A stretch of DNA of 64,000 nucleotides from Streptococcus parapneumoniae (GTDB lineage: Bacteria; Bacillota; Bacilli; Lactobacillales; Streptococcaceae): NCBI RefSeq assembly GCF_037076355.1, contig NZ_AP026968.1, positions 822,501 to 886,500 of the forward strand, read 5' to 3'. Shown piece by piece: positions 44,636 to 53,819 of the stretch. The position numbers were made by a program, and so were the translations under genes. The first letter of the stretch is position 1. Every line of letters starts with the position of its first letter. The notes beneath the pieces were generated by a model. It had not been told where the DNA came from and made no database searches. It saw only the letters and a list, made by a program, of their open reading frames with translations.

Positions 44636-45121
44636 ATGAAAACATTTCTTGTCAAACAAAAGTTTCGTCTTGGAGGCGAACGCTTCGCTATCAAGGATGA
44701 CAGGGGAGAAATTGCCTATCAGGTAGAGGGATCATTTTTTAAGATTCCCAAAACTTTTACCATCTATGATGATAATGGTGAACAGGTCAGTCAGATTAGT
44801 AAAGAAATCTTGACCTTGCTACCTCGTTTTGAGATTCATCTTCGGGATGGCTCGAGTTTTGTCATTCGCAAGAAGTTGACCTTCTGGCGAGATAAGTATG
44901 AGTTTGATAATCTAGGTCTTCGTATCGAAGGCAATATCTGGGATTTGAATTTCAAATTGCTGGATGATCGCGATCAGCTGATTGCAGAAATTAAGAAGGA
45001 ACTCTTCCATCTGACCTCTACCTATACCGTAACGGTTCTGGAGGACGCTTATGCAGATCTAGTTATTTCCCTCTGTGTAGCGATTGACTATGTGGAAATG
45101 CTGGAAAGCCAATCACATTAA
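44636..45121 (+). CDS. LURP-one-related (YxjI/DUF567) family protein
   Basis: A 161-residue soluble protein of the tubby-like LURP-one fold: strands beginning FLVKQKFRLGGERFAIKDDRGEIAYQVEG and KIPKTFTIYDDNGEQVSQI are typical. No enzymatic function is established; related folds bind phosphoinositides or act as scaffolds. The ATG has GGAGG eight bases upstream and is the first coding region after the T-box terminator. It precedes alaS by 21 bases, so it is coordinated with alanyl-tRNA supply for reasons not known. Confidence 0.85.
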   Translation: MKTFLVKQKFRLGGERFAIKDDRGEIAYQVEGSFFKIPKTFTIYDDNGEQVSQISKEILTLLPRFEIHLRDGSSFVIRKKLTFWRDKYEFDNLGLRIEGNIWDLNFKLLDDRDQLIAEIKKELFHLTSTYTVTVLEDAYADLVISLCVAIDYVEMLESQSH

Positions 45122-45142
45122 ACAAGTAAATAAGGAGACAAT

Positions 45143-47761
45143 ATGAAACAACTATCTAGTGCACAAGTACGCCAAATGTGGCTTGACTTCTGGGCGACCA
45201 AAGGTCACTCTGTAGAACCATCAGTGAGTTTGGTTCCTGTAAATGACCCAACACTTTTGTGGATCAACTCTGGGGTAGCAACGCTTAAGAAATACTTTGA
45301 TGGGACTATTATCCCAGAAAATCCACGTATTACCAATGCGCAAAAAGCTATCCGTACCAACGACATTGAAAACGTAGGGAAGACTGCACGTCACCATACT
45401 ATGTTTGAAATGTTGGGGAACTTCTCTATCGGTGATTACTTCCGTGACGAAGCAATCACTTGGGCTTATGAGCTTTTGACCAGCCCTGAGTGGTTTGACT
45501 TCCCAGCTGAAAAACTTTACATGACCTACTATCCAGATGATAAAGATTCTTACAACCGCTGGATTGAAGTGGGAGTGGATCCAAGTCACTTGATTCCAAT
45601 CGAGGACAACTTCTGGGAAATCGGTGCGGGACCTTCTGGACCAGATACAGAGATTTTCTTTGACCGTGGAGAAGCCTTTGACCCAGAAAATATAGGTCTT
45701 CGTCTTCTTGCAGAAGATATCGAAAACGACCGTTACATCGAAATCTGGAACATTGTTTTGTCACAATTTAACGCTGATCCTGCTGTTCCTCGTAGCGAAT
45801 ACAAGGAATTGCCACACAAGAACATTGATACGGGCGCTGGTTTAGAGCGTTTGGTGGCAGTTATCCAAGGGGCTAAGACTAACTTTGAAACAGACCTCTT
45901 CATGCCGATCATTCGTGAAGTGGAGAAATTGTCTGGTAAGGTCTATGACCAAGATGGCGATAACATGAGCTTCAAGGTCATCGCAGACCACATCCGTTCA
46001 CTTTCATTTGCCATCGGTGATGGTGCCCTTCCAGGAAATGAAGGTCGTGGTTACGTCCTTCGTCGTCTTCTCCGTCGTGCTTCTATGCATGGTCAAAAAT
46101 TGGGAATCAACGAGCCTTTCCTTTACAAACTCGTTCCAACCGTTGGAAAAATCATGGAAAGCTACTACCCAGAAGTACTTGAAAAACGTGACTTTATTGA
46201 AAAAATCGTTAAGAGCGAAGAAGAATCATTTGCACGTACCCTTCACTCAGGTCAACACTTTGCCCAAGGCATTGTAGCTGACTTGAAAGAAAAAGGTCAA
46301 TCTGTCATTGCTGGTTCAGATGTATTTAAACTTTATGATACTTATGGATTCCCAGTTGAATTGACTGAAGAAATCGCTGAAGAATCTGGTATGACTGTGG
46401 ACCGTGAAGGATTTGAAGCAGCCATGAAAGAACAGCAAGAACGTGCGCGTGCATCAGCTGTCAAGGGTGGCTCAATGGGTATGCAAAATGAAACCCTTCA
46501 AAACATCACTGTAGAAAGTGTCTTCAACTACAATGCTAGCCAATTGTCTTCTAAATTGGTGGCTATCGTGGCTGACAATGCAGAAGTAGAAGCTGTGTCA
46601 AAAGGAACTGCCTCACTTATCTTTGCGGAAACGCCATTCTACGCTGAAATGGGTGGACAGGTAGCTGACCACGGACAAATCTTGGATGAGTCAGGTAAGG
46701 TCGTAGCTACTGTGACAAATGTTCAAAAAGCACCAAACGGACAAGCTCTTCACACTGTTGAAGTCCTTGCACCGCTTGCCTTAAACCAAGAATATACCTT
46801 GGCAATCGATACCAATCGTCGTCACCGTGTTATGAAAAACCACACTGCGACTCACTTGCTTCACGCTGCTCTTCACAACATCCTTGGAAATCACGCAACA
46901 CAAGCAGGATCTCTTAACGAAGTTGAATTCCTTCGCTTTGACTTTACCCACTTCCAAGCAGTAACTGCTGAAGAATTGCGTGCGATTGAGCAGCAAGTTA
47001 ACGAGAAAATTTGGGAAGCACTTGAAGTTAAGACAGTTGAAACGGATATTGATACTGCCAAGGAAATGGGAGCTATGGCCCTCTTTGGTGAGAAATACGG
47101 CAAGGAAGTCCGTGTTGTTACTATCGGTGACTACTCTATCGAGCTTTGTGGTGGTACCCACGTTGGTAACACTTCTGAAATTGGCCTCTTCAAGATTGTC
47201 AAAGAAGAAGGGATTGGATCAGGAACTCGCCGTATCTTGGCAGTGACTGGTAAGGAAGCCTTTGAAGCCTACCGTGAACAAGAAGACGCTCTTAAAGCTG
47301 TCGCAGCAACCTTGAAAGCACCACAAGTCAAGGAAGTACCTCACAAGGTAGAAGGACTTCAAGAACAACTTCGTCAACTTCAAAAAGAAAATGCTGAATT
47401 GAAAGAAAAAGCCGCAGCGGCTGCTGCAGGCGATATCTTCAAGGATGTGAAGGAAGTCAATGGTCACCGTTACATTGCTAGTCAAGTTTCTGTATCAGAT
47501 GCTGGTGCCCTTCGTACATTTGCAGATAATTGGAAACAAAAAGACTACTCTGATCTTCTTGTCCTAGTTGCCGCTATCGGTGACAAAGTCAATGTCCTTG
47601 TAGCAAGCAAGACAAAAGACCTTCATGCAGGAAACCTTGTCAAAGAATTAGCACCAATCGTCGATGGACGTGGTGGTGGTAAACCAGACATGGCCATGGC
47701 AGGAGGAAGCAACCAAGCTAAAATCCAAGAATTGTTGGATGCCGTAGCAGGTAAATTGTAA
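45143..47761 (+). CDS. alaS: Alanyl-tRNA synthetase
   Basis: An 872-residue class II synthetase charging tRNA-Ala. N-terminal catalytic core includes [15 protein letters not shown], the R-x-x-N-D-I-E-N-V motif (residues 72-80) and GAGLERL. The editing domain has [11 protein letters not shown] and [13 protein letters not shown] (zinc-binding HxxxH...CxxxH). The C-terminal C-Ala domain ends with [15 protein letters not shown]. Length matches the family. RBS AAGGAGA. Regulated by the upstream alanine T-box together with the LURP-one gene. Confidence 0.97.
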   Translation: MKQLSSAQVRQMWLDFWATKGHSVEPSVSLVPVNDPTLLWINSGVATLKKYFDGTIIPENPRITNAQKAIRTNDIENVGKTARHHTMFEMLGNFSIGDYFRDEAITWAYELLTSPEWFDFPAEKLYMTYYPDDKDSYNRWIEVGVDPSHLIPIEDNFWEIGAGPSGPDTEIFFDRGEAFDPENIGLRLLAEDIENDRYIEIWNIVLSQFNADPAVPRSEYKELPHKNIDTGAGLERLVAVIQGAKTNFETDLFMPIIREVEKLSGKVYDQDGDNMSFKVIADHIRSLSFAIGDGALPGNEGRGYVLRRLLRRASMHGQKLGINEPFLYKLVPTVGKIMESYYPEVLEKRDFIEKIVKSEEESFARTLHSGQHFAQGIVADLKEKGQSVIAGSDVFKLYDTYGFPVELTEEIAEESGMTVDREGFEAAMKEQQERARASAVKGGSMGMQNETLQNITVESVFNYNASQLSSKLVAIVADNAEVEAVSKGTASLIFAETPFYAEMGGQVADHGQILDESGKVVATVTNVQKAPNGQALHTVEVLAPLALNQEYTLAIDTNRRHRVMKNHTATHLLHAALHNILGNHATQAGSLNEVEFLRFDFTHFQAVTAEELRAIEQQVNEKIWEALEVKTVETDIDTAKEMGAMALFGEKYGKEVRVVTIGDYSIELCGGTHVGNTSEIGLFKIVKEEGIGSGTRRILAVTGKEAFEAYREQEDALKAVAATLKAPQVKEVPHKVEGLQEQLRQLQKENAELKEKAAAAAAGDIFKDVKEVNGHRYIASQVSVSDAGALRTFADNWKQKDYSDLLVLVAAIGDKVNVLVASKTKDLHAGNLVKELAPIVDGRGGGKPDMAMAGGSNQAKIQELLDAVAGKL

Positions 47762-47831
47762 ACTCGATTATTAATTCTTTGATAATTTTAAAAATTAAGA
47801 GTTGAAAAGATATTGTTAAGAGAGTATTCTT

Positions 47832-49103
47832 ATGAAAAGAAAAATTTATGTTGCTTTAAGTATATTTTTTGGTATGGGAACAATTGGATTTATATTTGAT
47901 TCCAAAAAAATTATTGACCAACTAGGCTTCCAACAATTTATATCTCAAATTATTTTTAGTTCCGTATTTACTTTCCTTTTCTATTGGTTGTATATTAAAG
48001 ATAGTAAAAAAGCTATAGCTGTTAATAGTAACAGAGATACAATAAATAAACCGATAGATGAAATATACTCATCGACCTCATCGATTGAAATACCAATAAG
48101 TGTAATAGAAGAAGAGCGCAATAAAATAAAATTAAATAAATTCAAAAGAAAAAATAATGAAATTATCAAGTTTATTGTTGCATTCTTTATTCCTTGGATT
48201 GGTTGGATTTATTTAATTTATAGGCTTGTTCGTTATAATATGAAAAAACATTACTTTTTAAGTGATGAATTTATTCGGAATAAAATACAAATCGATTCTT
48301 TTGTTACAGAATATAATGAAATAGCTAAATATGTTGAGAAGTTTGATGAGGTAAGCTTACAATCTATAAGTTTTGATAAATATAAGTATGCTCATGTAGC
48401 TAAAGGACAAAATACAAGTTTGTATAATATTCAACGTGATAGGAACGTTATTGATTATCAATCTAAATATGTTTATAATGCTTCACTACAAGTTGTTAGA
48501 AATGCAGAGTTAGAACCTTTTAAGTATTTATGTAAGTATTTTGATTTTAAGCCTAACGAAGAAAATCTACAGCGTATTCAAGAAATTGGTGAACAAGTAT
48601 CACGATTTCTTAATGCTAAAGAGAATCTTGATAATAGATTGGCAAGAATTTTAAATAGTTTAAATCCTCCACAGTTTATTTTAAAGTATTATAAAGAAGA
48701 ATTTTTATATTATATAAACATTGAAGTTCCCCAAATTAATTTTAATTTTCCTACCTATACTTTTCAATATGTTAGTGCAGGTGGTAATTCTAGTCAAGTT
48801 ACTTCAATTACACTAAATGAGGAAATAATTGAATTATTAATTACTTATATGGATGAGCAAGTTAAGTATAAGAAAAGTGCTAAAGCTCAACGTGCATTAA
48901 TGACTAAAAAATTACGTGAGTATGTCAAAGAAAGGGACTGTTATACTTGCCAATATTGCGGAGCATCTACTGCTCAACAAGATTTATTATTGCTAGAAGT
49001 GGACCATATTATTCCAGTTTCAAAGGGTGGAATGTCTACGGAAAGTAATTTACAAACATTATGTTGGAAATGTAATAGAACAAAATCAGATAAAGTTCTA
49101 TAG
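47832..49103 (+). CDS. Membrane-associated HNH nuclease-domain protein
   Basis: A 423-residue protein with two N-terminal membrane helices (about residues 5-24 and 36-54), a third/fourth hydrophobic hairpin near 112-134 (FIVAFFIPWIGWIYLIYRLV), a Lys/Asn-rich central region of unknown fold, and an HNH nuclease domain at the C-terminus (residues about 365-421). The nuclease core is EVDHIIPVSKGGMSTESNLQ with flanking zinc-binding CQYC and CWKC pairs. The gene is markedly more AT-rich than its neighbours and stands alone between alaS and the amylase gene, which suggests horizontal acquisition. Such membrane-HNH layouts could serve defence, but no partner genes are present. Function unknown. Confidence 0.85.
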   Translation: MKRKIYVALSIFFGMGTIGFIFDSKKIIDQLGFQQFISQIIFSSVFTFLFYWLYIKDSKKAIAVNSNRDTINKPIDEIYSSTSSIEIPISVIEEERNKIKLNKFKRKNNEIIKFIVAFFIPWIGWIYLIYRLVRYNMKKHYFLSDEFIRNKIQIDSFVTEYNEIAKYVEKFDEVSLQSISFDKYKYAHVAKGQNTSLYNIQRDRNVIDYQSKYVYNASLQVVRNAELEPFKYLCKYFDFKPNEENLQRIQEIGEQVSRFLNAKENLDNRLARILNSLNPPQFILKYYKEEFLYYINIEVPQINFNFPTYTFQYVSAGGNSSQVTSITLNEEIIELLITYMDEQVKYKKSAKAQRALMTKKLREYVKERDCYTCQYCGASTAQQDLLLLEVDHIIPVSKGGMSTESNLQTLCWKCNRTKSDKVL

Positions 49104-49180
49104 ATTTAGATGAAAATTGTAATGTTTGAGAACAGGATGTGTCAATTAGTGATATAATTTTTACAAAAATATAGGTGTTC

Positions 49181-49210
49181 AAAGATCTATCCATTTGGGT
49201 AGGTCTTTTT
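49181..49210 (+). terminator. Terminator of the HNH gene
   Basis: Stem AAAGATCTATCC with GGGTAGGTCTTT (two G-T pairs), loop ATTT, then TTT. Confidence 0.65.
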
Positions 49211-49219
49211 GTGAATACA

Positions 49220-49250
49220 AAAAAGCCAAATCTGATTGGATCTGGCTTGA
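49220..49250 (-). terminator. Terminator of the alpha-amylase gene (minus strand)
   Basis: Read on the minus strand, AAGCCAGATC and GATTTGGCTT pair around a six-base loop and run into TTTTTT; located 14 bases beyond the amylase stop. Confidence 0.8.
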
Positions 49251-49263
49251 ATATTATGAACTA

Positions 49264-50718
49264 TTAAATAGTATTGGCTGCCCAGACACTTACCGAAGCA
49301 GCTGAGACAGGGAATTGTCCATAACCTTCCTCATCAATTGTAACTTGACCTTGGTGGTTTCCAAGTAAGTCTATGAAAGTTTGGTTAGCCCATTCTTGGC
49401 CGACAAACATAGACTTGCTGTTTTCTTGGTCATTTGAGATAAGGACTGCGATTGGGGATTGATTTTCATCACCTGAACGTACCCAACCGATACAGTTAGG
49501 ATCATCAAAGTAGTCTGTTTGCTCTCCGTAGGCCAAATCTTTTCGGATGGTTAGGAGGCGGTCAAGGACTTCTTTGAAATCTTCTTGAGCATATTGCCCT
49601 GAAATCCCATAGTAGTCTCCGTAAAAGACACATGGAAGGCCATTTTGGCGTAATAGAATGAGGGCATAGGCTGCTGGTTTGAACCATTCTTCAACAGTAG
49701 ACTCAAGAGCCTGTCCTCGTTGGGTATCATGGTTGTCGACAAAGGTTACAGCCTTGTCGGGCTTGAGTTCAACCAAGCTATCTGTAAAAATACCACGAAG
49801 GTCGTAGTTGGAACCAGCTCGGCTAGCATCAAAGAGATTCTGGTGGAGACGAACATCGACAAGGTCAAAGCGTTCTTCTGTTTTTTCAAGATAATCTAGA
49901 TTGGCTTCCTTATCGGGATTCCAAAATTCACCAAAAACATAGAAATCCTCACCGTATTTTTCCTTCATATCGCGGATGAAATTGCGCATGAAGAAAGAGT
50001 CGATGTGCTTGACGGCATCCAAGCGGAAACCAGCTACACCAGTCGTTTCCATGAACCAATCAGCCCAGTCATAGATATTTTGGATGACTTTAGGATGCTT
50101 AAAGTCTAGGTCGGCATACATGAGGTAGTCGTAGTTTCCGTTTTCATTATCAACCAATTCCTCGTTGGCCCAACCCTTGTTGTCTCCTTGGATCAGATAA
50201 ATGCCAGACTTACGGCGTTTTGCATCGTAGTCTGTACCTGTGAAGTGGTACCAGTGCCAGTGGAAGTCATTGTAAGTATCTTGGCGACCATCGAAGGTAA
50301 AGCTAGTCCAGCCATTGATGGTGAAGGGTTCTCCGAGTTCAACTGTACGGTCTACAGGGTCCACTTCGATGACCTGAAAGGCTTCCCTGTGATCGGCTGC
50401 AGCCTTGTGGTTGAGTACCACATCGGCCATAGGCTGGATTCCCTGTGCTTTTAGAGTTTGAATGGCTTGAAGATAGTCTTCTTTAAAACCATACTTGGTG
50501 CGGACAGTACCTTTTTGGTTAAACTCGCCTAGGTCGAATAAGTCATAGACCCCATAACCTACATCTTTTTCATTGGTGGCTTTGAAAGCTGGTGGCATCC
50601 AGACATGACTGATACCGAGATCAGCTAGGTGTGGAGCATCTTCAGCCAGACGCGTCCAGTGCTGACCGTCGTGGGGCAGATACCATTCAAAGTATTGCAT
50701 GAGTGTTTGATTTTGCAT
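49264..50718 (-). CDS. Cytoplasmic alpha-amylase (GH13)
   Basis: A 484-residue GH13 enzyme without signal peptide, so intracellular; it likely hydrolyses maltodextrins taken up from the host or medium. Conserved regions: MADVVLNHKA, GFRLDAVKHI with the nucleophile Asp, VFGEFW with the acid/base Glu, and TFVDNHDTQ with the third Asp. The N-terminus MQNQTLMQYFEWYLPHDGQHW is typical of the AmyA/GH13_5 group. Its promoter carries a perfect cre palindrome, so CcpA repression in glucose is expected. Confidence 0.94.
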   Translation of the reverse strand: MQNQTLMQYFEWYLPHDGQHWTRLAEDAPHLADLGISHVWMPPAFKATNEKDVGYGVYDLFDLGEFNQKGTVRTKYGFKEDYLQAIQTLKAQGIQPMADVVLNHKAAADHREAFQVIEVDPVDRTVELGEPFTINGWTSFTFDGRQDTYNDFHWHWYHFTGTDYDAKRRKSGIYLIQGDNKGWANEELVDNENGNYDYLMYADLDFKHPKVIQNIYDWADWFMETTGVAGFRLDAVKHIDSFFMRNFIRDMKEKYGEDFYVFGEFWNPDKEANLDYLEKTEERFDLVDVRLHQNLFDASRAGSNYDLRGIFTDSLVELKPDKAVTFVDNHDTQRGQALESTVEEWFKPAAYALILLRQNGLPCVFYGDYYGISGQYAQEDFKEVLDRLLTIRKDLAYGEQTDYFDDPNCIGWVRSGDENQSPIAVLISNDQENSKSMFVGQEWANQTFIDLLGNHQGQVTIDEEGYGQFPVSAASVSVWAANTI

Positions 50719-50751
50719 GATGTTTCCTCTTACTTGTCAATCTTGTTCTTT

Positions 50752-50789
50752 ATTCTATCATAAAGTATCTCTCGGCGCAAACGTTTGCG
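50752..50789 (-). promoter_or_regulatory. Amylase promoter overlapped by a cre (CcpA) palindrome
   Basis: Minus strand TTGCGC (50780-50775), 17-base spacer, TAGAAT (50757-50752). The 14-base perfect palindrome CGCAAACGTTTGCG (50776-50789) overlaps the -35 hexamer and matches the AANCGNTT core of cre sites. Carbon catabolite repression is the expected effect. Confidence 0.78.
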
Positions 50790-50897
50790 TAAGAATAGAA
50801 GGAAACTATTGTATCTACTTAAAATAAAGTGTTGATTTTTTTGTATCAAAGTGCTAGTATAATAGTATGTAATATAGATAAAGATAGGAGTCATCCC

Positions 50898-51647
50898 ATG
50901 ATTGAATTTCAAAATGTTAGTAAGTTGTATGGTGATAAAGAGGCCTTGAACAATCTCAATTTGCAGATTAAAAATGGGGAGATTATGGGCTTGATTGGCC
51001 ATAATGGTGCTGGGAAATCGACCACTATAAAATCCCTAGTCAGTATCATTTCGCCCAGCAGTGGTCATATTTTAGTAGACGGTCAGGAGTTATCGGAAAA
51101 TCGCTTGGCTATTAAACGAAAGATTGGCTACGTAGCAGACTCGCCTGACTTATTTTTACGCTTAACGGCCAATGAATTTTGGGAATTACTTGCTTCATCC
51201 TATGATCTGACTAGCTCTGACTTGGAGGCTAATCTAGCTAGGCTATTGAACGTTTTTGATTTTGCTGAAAATCGCTATCAGGTTATTGAAACCCTTTCTC
51301 ACGGAATGCGTCAAAAAGTCTTTGTCATTGGGGCACTCTTGTCTGATCCTGATATTTGGGTCTTGGACGAACCCTTGACAGGTTTGGATCCCCAGGCTGC
51401 CTTTGATTTGAAGCAAATGATGAAGGAACATGCACAAAAAGGCAAGACGGTCTTGTTTTCAACTCATGTCCTAGAGGTAGCTGAGCAAGTCTGTGATCGG
51501 ATTGCCATTTTGAAAAAGGGGCATTTGATTTATTGTGGTAAGGTAGAGGACTTGAGAAAAGACCACCCAGACCAGTCTTTGGAAAGTATCTATCTTAGCC
51601 TTGCCGGTAGAAAAGAGGAGGTTTCAGATGCGTCTCAAGGTCATTAA
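50898..51647 (+). CDS. ABC transporter ATP-binding protein (exporter type)
   Basis: A 249-residue ATPase with Walker A GHNGAGKST, signature LSHGMRQKV, Walker B WVLDEPLTG and switch THVLEVAE. The H-N-G-A form of the P-loop is that of drug/peptide/antibiotic ABC-2-type exporters rather than importers. The ATG has AGGAG seven bases before it; a longer upstream frame lacks an RBS. A TATAAT at 50858-50863 is the likely -10. The partner permease overlaps its last 20 bases. Substrate unknown. Confidence 0.88.
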   Translation: MIEFQNVSKLYGDKEALNNLNLQIKNGEIMGLIGHNGAGKSTTIKSLVSIISPSSGHILVDGQELSENRLAIKRKIGYVADSPDLFLRLTANEFWELLASSYDLTSSDLEANLARLLNVFDFAENRYQVIETLSHGMRQKVFVIGALLSDPDIWVLDEPLTGLDPQAAFDLKQMMKEHAQKGKTVLFSTHVLEVAEQVCDRIAILKKGHLIYCGKVEDLRKDHPDQSLESIYLSLAGRKEEVSDASQGH

Positions 51648-53265
51648 AAAATTAGTTGATATCAATATCCTCTATTCATCTCAAGAAGCTAATCTGGCTA
51701 ACCTACGAAAGAAGCAAGCTAAGAATCCTGAGAAAAAAGTAAATGTTTCCGCTAGAGTCCTAAGTTCTTACATTTTTTCTAGTATCTTGATGCTTTTCAT
51801 GTTTATAAATATAGCCTTTCGTTTTCCTTTTGAGGAAATACCAAGTTTTTTTAGTAGCATGGTTGCTATTTTACTGGTGCTTGCCTTTTCAACTTCTTTC
51901 ACTGCATTTTACAATGTCTTTTATGAGAGTAAGGACTTGGCATCGTATAGGCCCTATGCCTTTAAAGAATCAGAGATTATAATTGCTAAAGGACTGTCTG
52001 TTCTCTTGCCAGCTCTAGCTGGAATTGTACCAATCCTAGCTTATTTTCTAGTCCTCTATATTAGGCTAGCTCCTTCTCTTTGGCTGGGCTTGCCTTTGAT
52101 GCTGCTGTCCTTGGCCTTATTATTTGTCTCTGTTACTTTAGTGATGGTAGTGGCAGTACATTTCTTGGCTCAGACTACGGTCTTCAGAAAGTATCAGTCT
52201 ATTTTTTCGAATGTGATGATTGGGATAGGGGTTCTCATACCTTTAATATTTGTCCTCTTTCTACAGTCGACTTTTGGAAGTATTGTTGACAAAGTTAGAG
52301 ACATTCCATTTCTCCTTTATCCTCTTCATATCTTTTACAAAATAGCAGTGGAGCCTTTTTCGACAGAAGCCATACTGGGTCTGTTAGCTTGGATAGCTTT
52401 AACTGTTTTCTTGCTTTACCTGACCAAAAAGAAGGTTCTTCCTCATTTTTATGACGTGATTCTGCTTAACAGTGAGGAGAAGGTCAAGAAAGAACGTCGC
52501 AATAAGGAGAGAATTTCAACTACTAATAAAAAAGGCTTTTTCCGTATGGTTTTACGCTACCACCTCACCCTCTTGGGACAGGGAACTGGCGTGATTACAG
52601 TGCTTTTTACAAGTGCTTTTCTTCCTTATCTCATGATGATCGGTCTGATTTCCAAAATTCGAGATTCTCAGATAGTTCCAGATATTCATCCTCCATACTG
52701 GTTACCCTTGTTTTTTGTAGGAGTGTTTATAGCAGTTGTCAATAACAATATCACCAGCCTGCATTCAATTGCCTTGTCCTTGGAGAGGGAAAATGTTGAT
52801 TTTCTTAAGAGTTTACCCTTTGACTTTGCTCGTTATGTGAAAGTGAAATTTTGGATTATATTTGCTGTCCAGTCCTTTTTACCAGTTCTGACTTTACTTG
52901 GCCTTTCTCTATATCTAGGCTTGCCCATCCTTTCGATGATTTACCTTCTTGTGGCATGGATCCTTGCCAGTGTCATCCTTTCTTGCCACAATTACTTTAA
53001 GGACGTGAAAAATCTGTCAACCAATTGGAGTAGCATTACGGACTTGGTGAACCGTTCAAATCGTATAGTAGCAATAGTTTTGATTTTTATTTATAGTGCA
53101 ATCTTAATGGCCCTTGTAATAGGGAGCTTATTCTTGGTTCGGTCTCTCGCCCCTGTCCTTGCCATCAGCTTGGGAGTAGGAGTTCTTATCCTCTTGCTTG
53201 CTCTTGCTATTTTTGGCTATCATTACTACCTGTCACGCATATTGACAGAAATAGAAAAAAGATGA
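51628..53265 (+). CDS. ABC transporter permease, ABC-2-like
   Basis: A 545-residue integral membrane protein with roughly twelve hydrophobic segments in two halves separated by a charged cytoplasmic loop (residues about 285-305, EEKVKKERRNKERIS). The N-terminus is basic and helical. It starts with ATG after GAGGAGG, inside the end of the ATPase gene, so the two form a two-component exporter. Substrate cannot be predicted. No regulator or immunity gene is adjacent. Confidence 0.82.
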   Translation: MRLKVIKKLVDINILYSSQEANLANLRKKQAKNPEKKVNVSARVLSSYIFSSILMLFMFINIAFRFPFEEIPSFFSSMVAILLVLAFSTSFTAFYNVFYESKDLASYRPYAFKESEIIIAKGLSVLLPALAGIVPILAYFLVLYIRLAPSLWLGLPLMLLSLALLFVSVTLVMVVAVHFLAQTTVFRKYQSIFSNVMIGIGVLIPLIFVLFLQSTFGSIVDKVRDIPFLLYPLHIFYKIAVEPFSTEAILGLLAWIALTVFLLYLTKKKVLPHFYDVILLNSEEKVKKERRNKERISTTNKKGFFRMVLRYHLTLLGQGTGVITVLFTSAFLPYLMMIGLISKIRDSQIVPDIHPPYWLPLFFVGVFIAVVNNNITSLHSIALSLERENVDFLKSLPFDFARYVKVKFWIIFAVQSFLPVLTLLGLSLYLGLPILSMIYLLVAWILASVILSCHNYFKDVKNLSTNWSSITDLVNRSNRIVAIVLIFIYSAILMALVIGSLFLVRSLAPVLAISLGVGVLILLLALAIFGYHYYLSRILTEIEKR

Positions 53266-53376
53266 GCTAGTTGGTCGCCTGCTTGATAAATTCAATTCGA
53301 CAAACGCTTTTATAGTTTGTTAGAACGTAGTTGTAAATGATTAAGATTGGTAATCAAAAATATGGGGAGGAATGTC

Positions 53377-53595
53377 ATGAATAAGAAATATAATATAGTT
53401 CTATTATTGTTGTTTATAGTTTATTTATTGGGATATTTTTCAATTTCAAAAACTTTCATTCCTATAATGTGTGTGATCCAAGTATTTTTGATAGAACATA
53501 TATTTAAAGTTCGAAATAGAATGATGCAGATAGGTGAAATTATAATTATTGTTGCTTCTATAATATTATTTATTGATAGTATATTGAGTTTGTAG
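53377..53595 (+). CDS. Small hydrophobic membrane protein (72 aa)
   Basis: A 72-residue protein with two or three membrane helices (residues 5-23, about 27-40 and 50-70) and a short basic loop (KVRNRMMQ). A strong GGGGAGG at 53364-53370 supports the ATG at 53377 and argues that it is real despite its size. AT-rich compared with neighbours, as is the 53.3-53.7 kb stretch. No family recognised; small immunity or accessory proteins often look like this, but nothing ties it to one. Confidence 0.65.
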   Translation: MNKKYNIVLLLLFIVYLLGYFSISKTFIPIMCVIQVFLIEHIFKVRNRMMQIGEIIIIVASIILFIDSILSL

Positions 53596-53716
53596 CAGAA
53601 GGTTTTTCTATAAAATCAAATTTTCCAGATATCTACTGAAGCTGATTTATATCCTAATATTTCTTCTACTATCTTCGTCACTAAATTTGACAGACACATA
53701 TTGCTGATACAGCCTC

Positions 53717-53785
53717 TCTAGCTACAATCTCAAAGTAAATCTGAGGCTAGTTTCCAAGTTTGCTCTTTGATTTTTGTTGATAAAA
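53717..53785 (-). repeat. Degenerate BOX remnant (boxC end)
   Basis: About 70 bases resemble the boxC end of copies 1 and 4: CTACAATCTCAAAG, a deletion where the hairpin should be, then GAGGCTAGTTTCCAAGTTTG and CTCTTTGATTTTTGTTGA. BoxA and boxB are gone. The rest of the 53.6-53.8 kb gap shows nothing else. Confidence 0.7.
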
Positions 53786-53786
53786 A

Positions 53787-53819
53787 GAAATGCTCCTCCA
53801 AGACGGAAGAGCATCTTTT
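53787..53819 (-). terminator. Terminator of the LtaS-type gene (minus strand)
   Basis: Minus strand stem AGATGCTCTTCC/GGAGGAGCATTT with loop GTCTT and T residues after it, starting at the stop codon. Confidence 0.8.
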
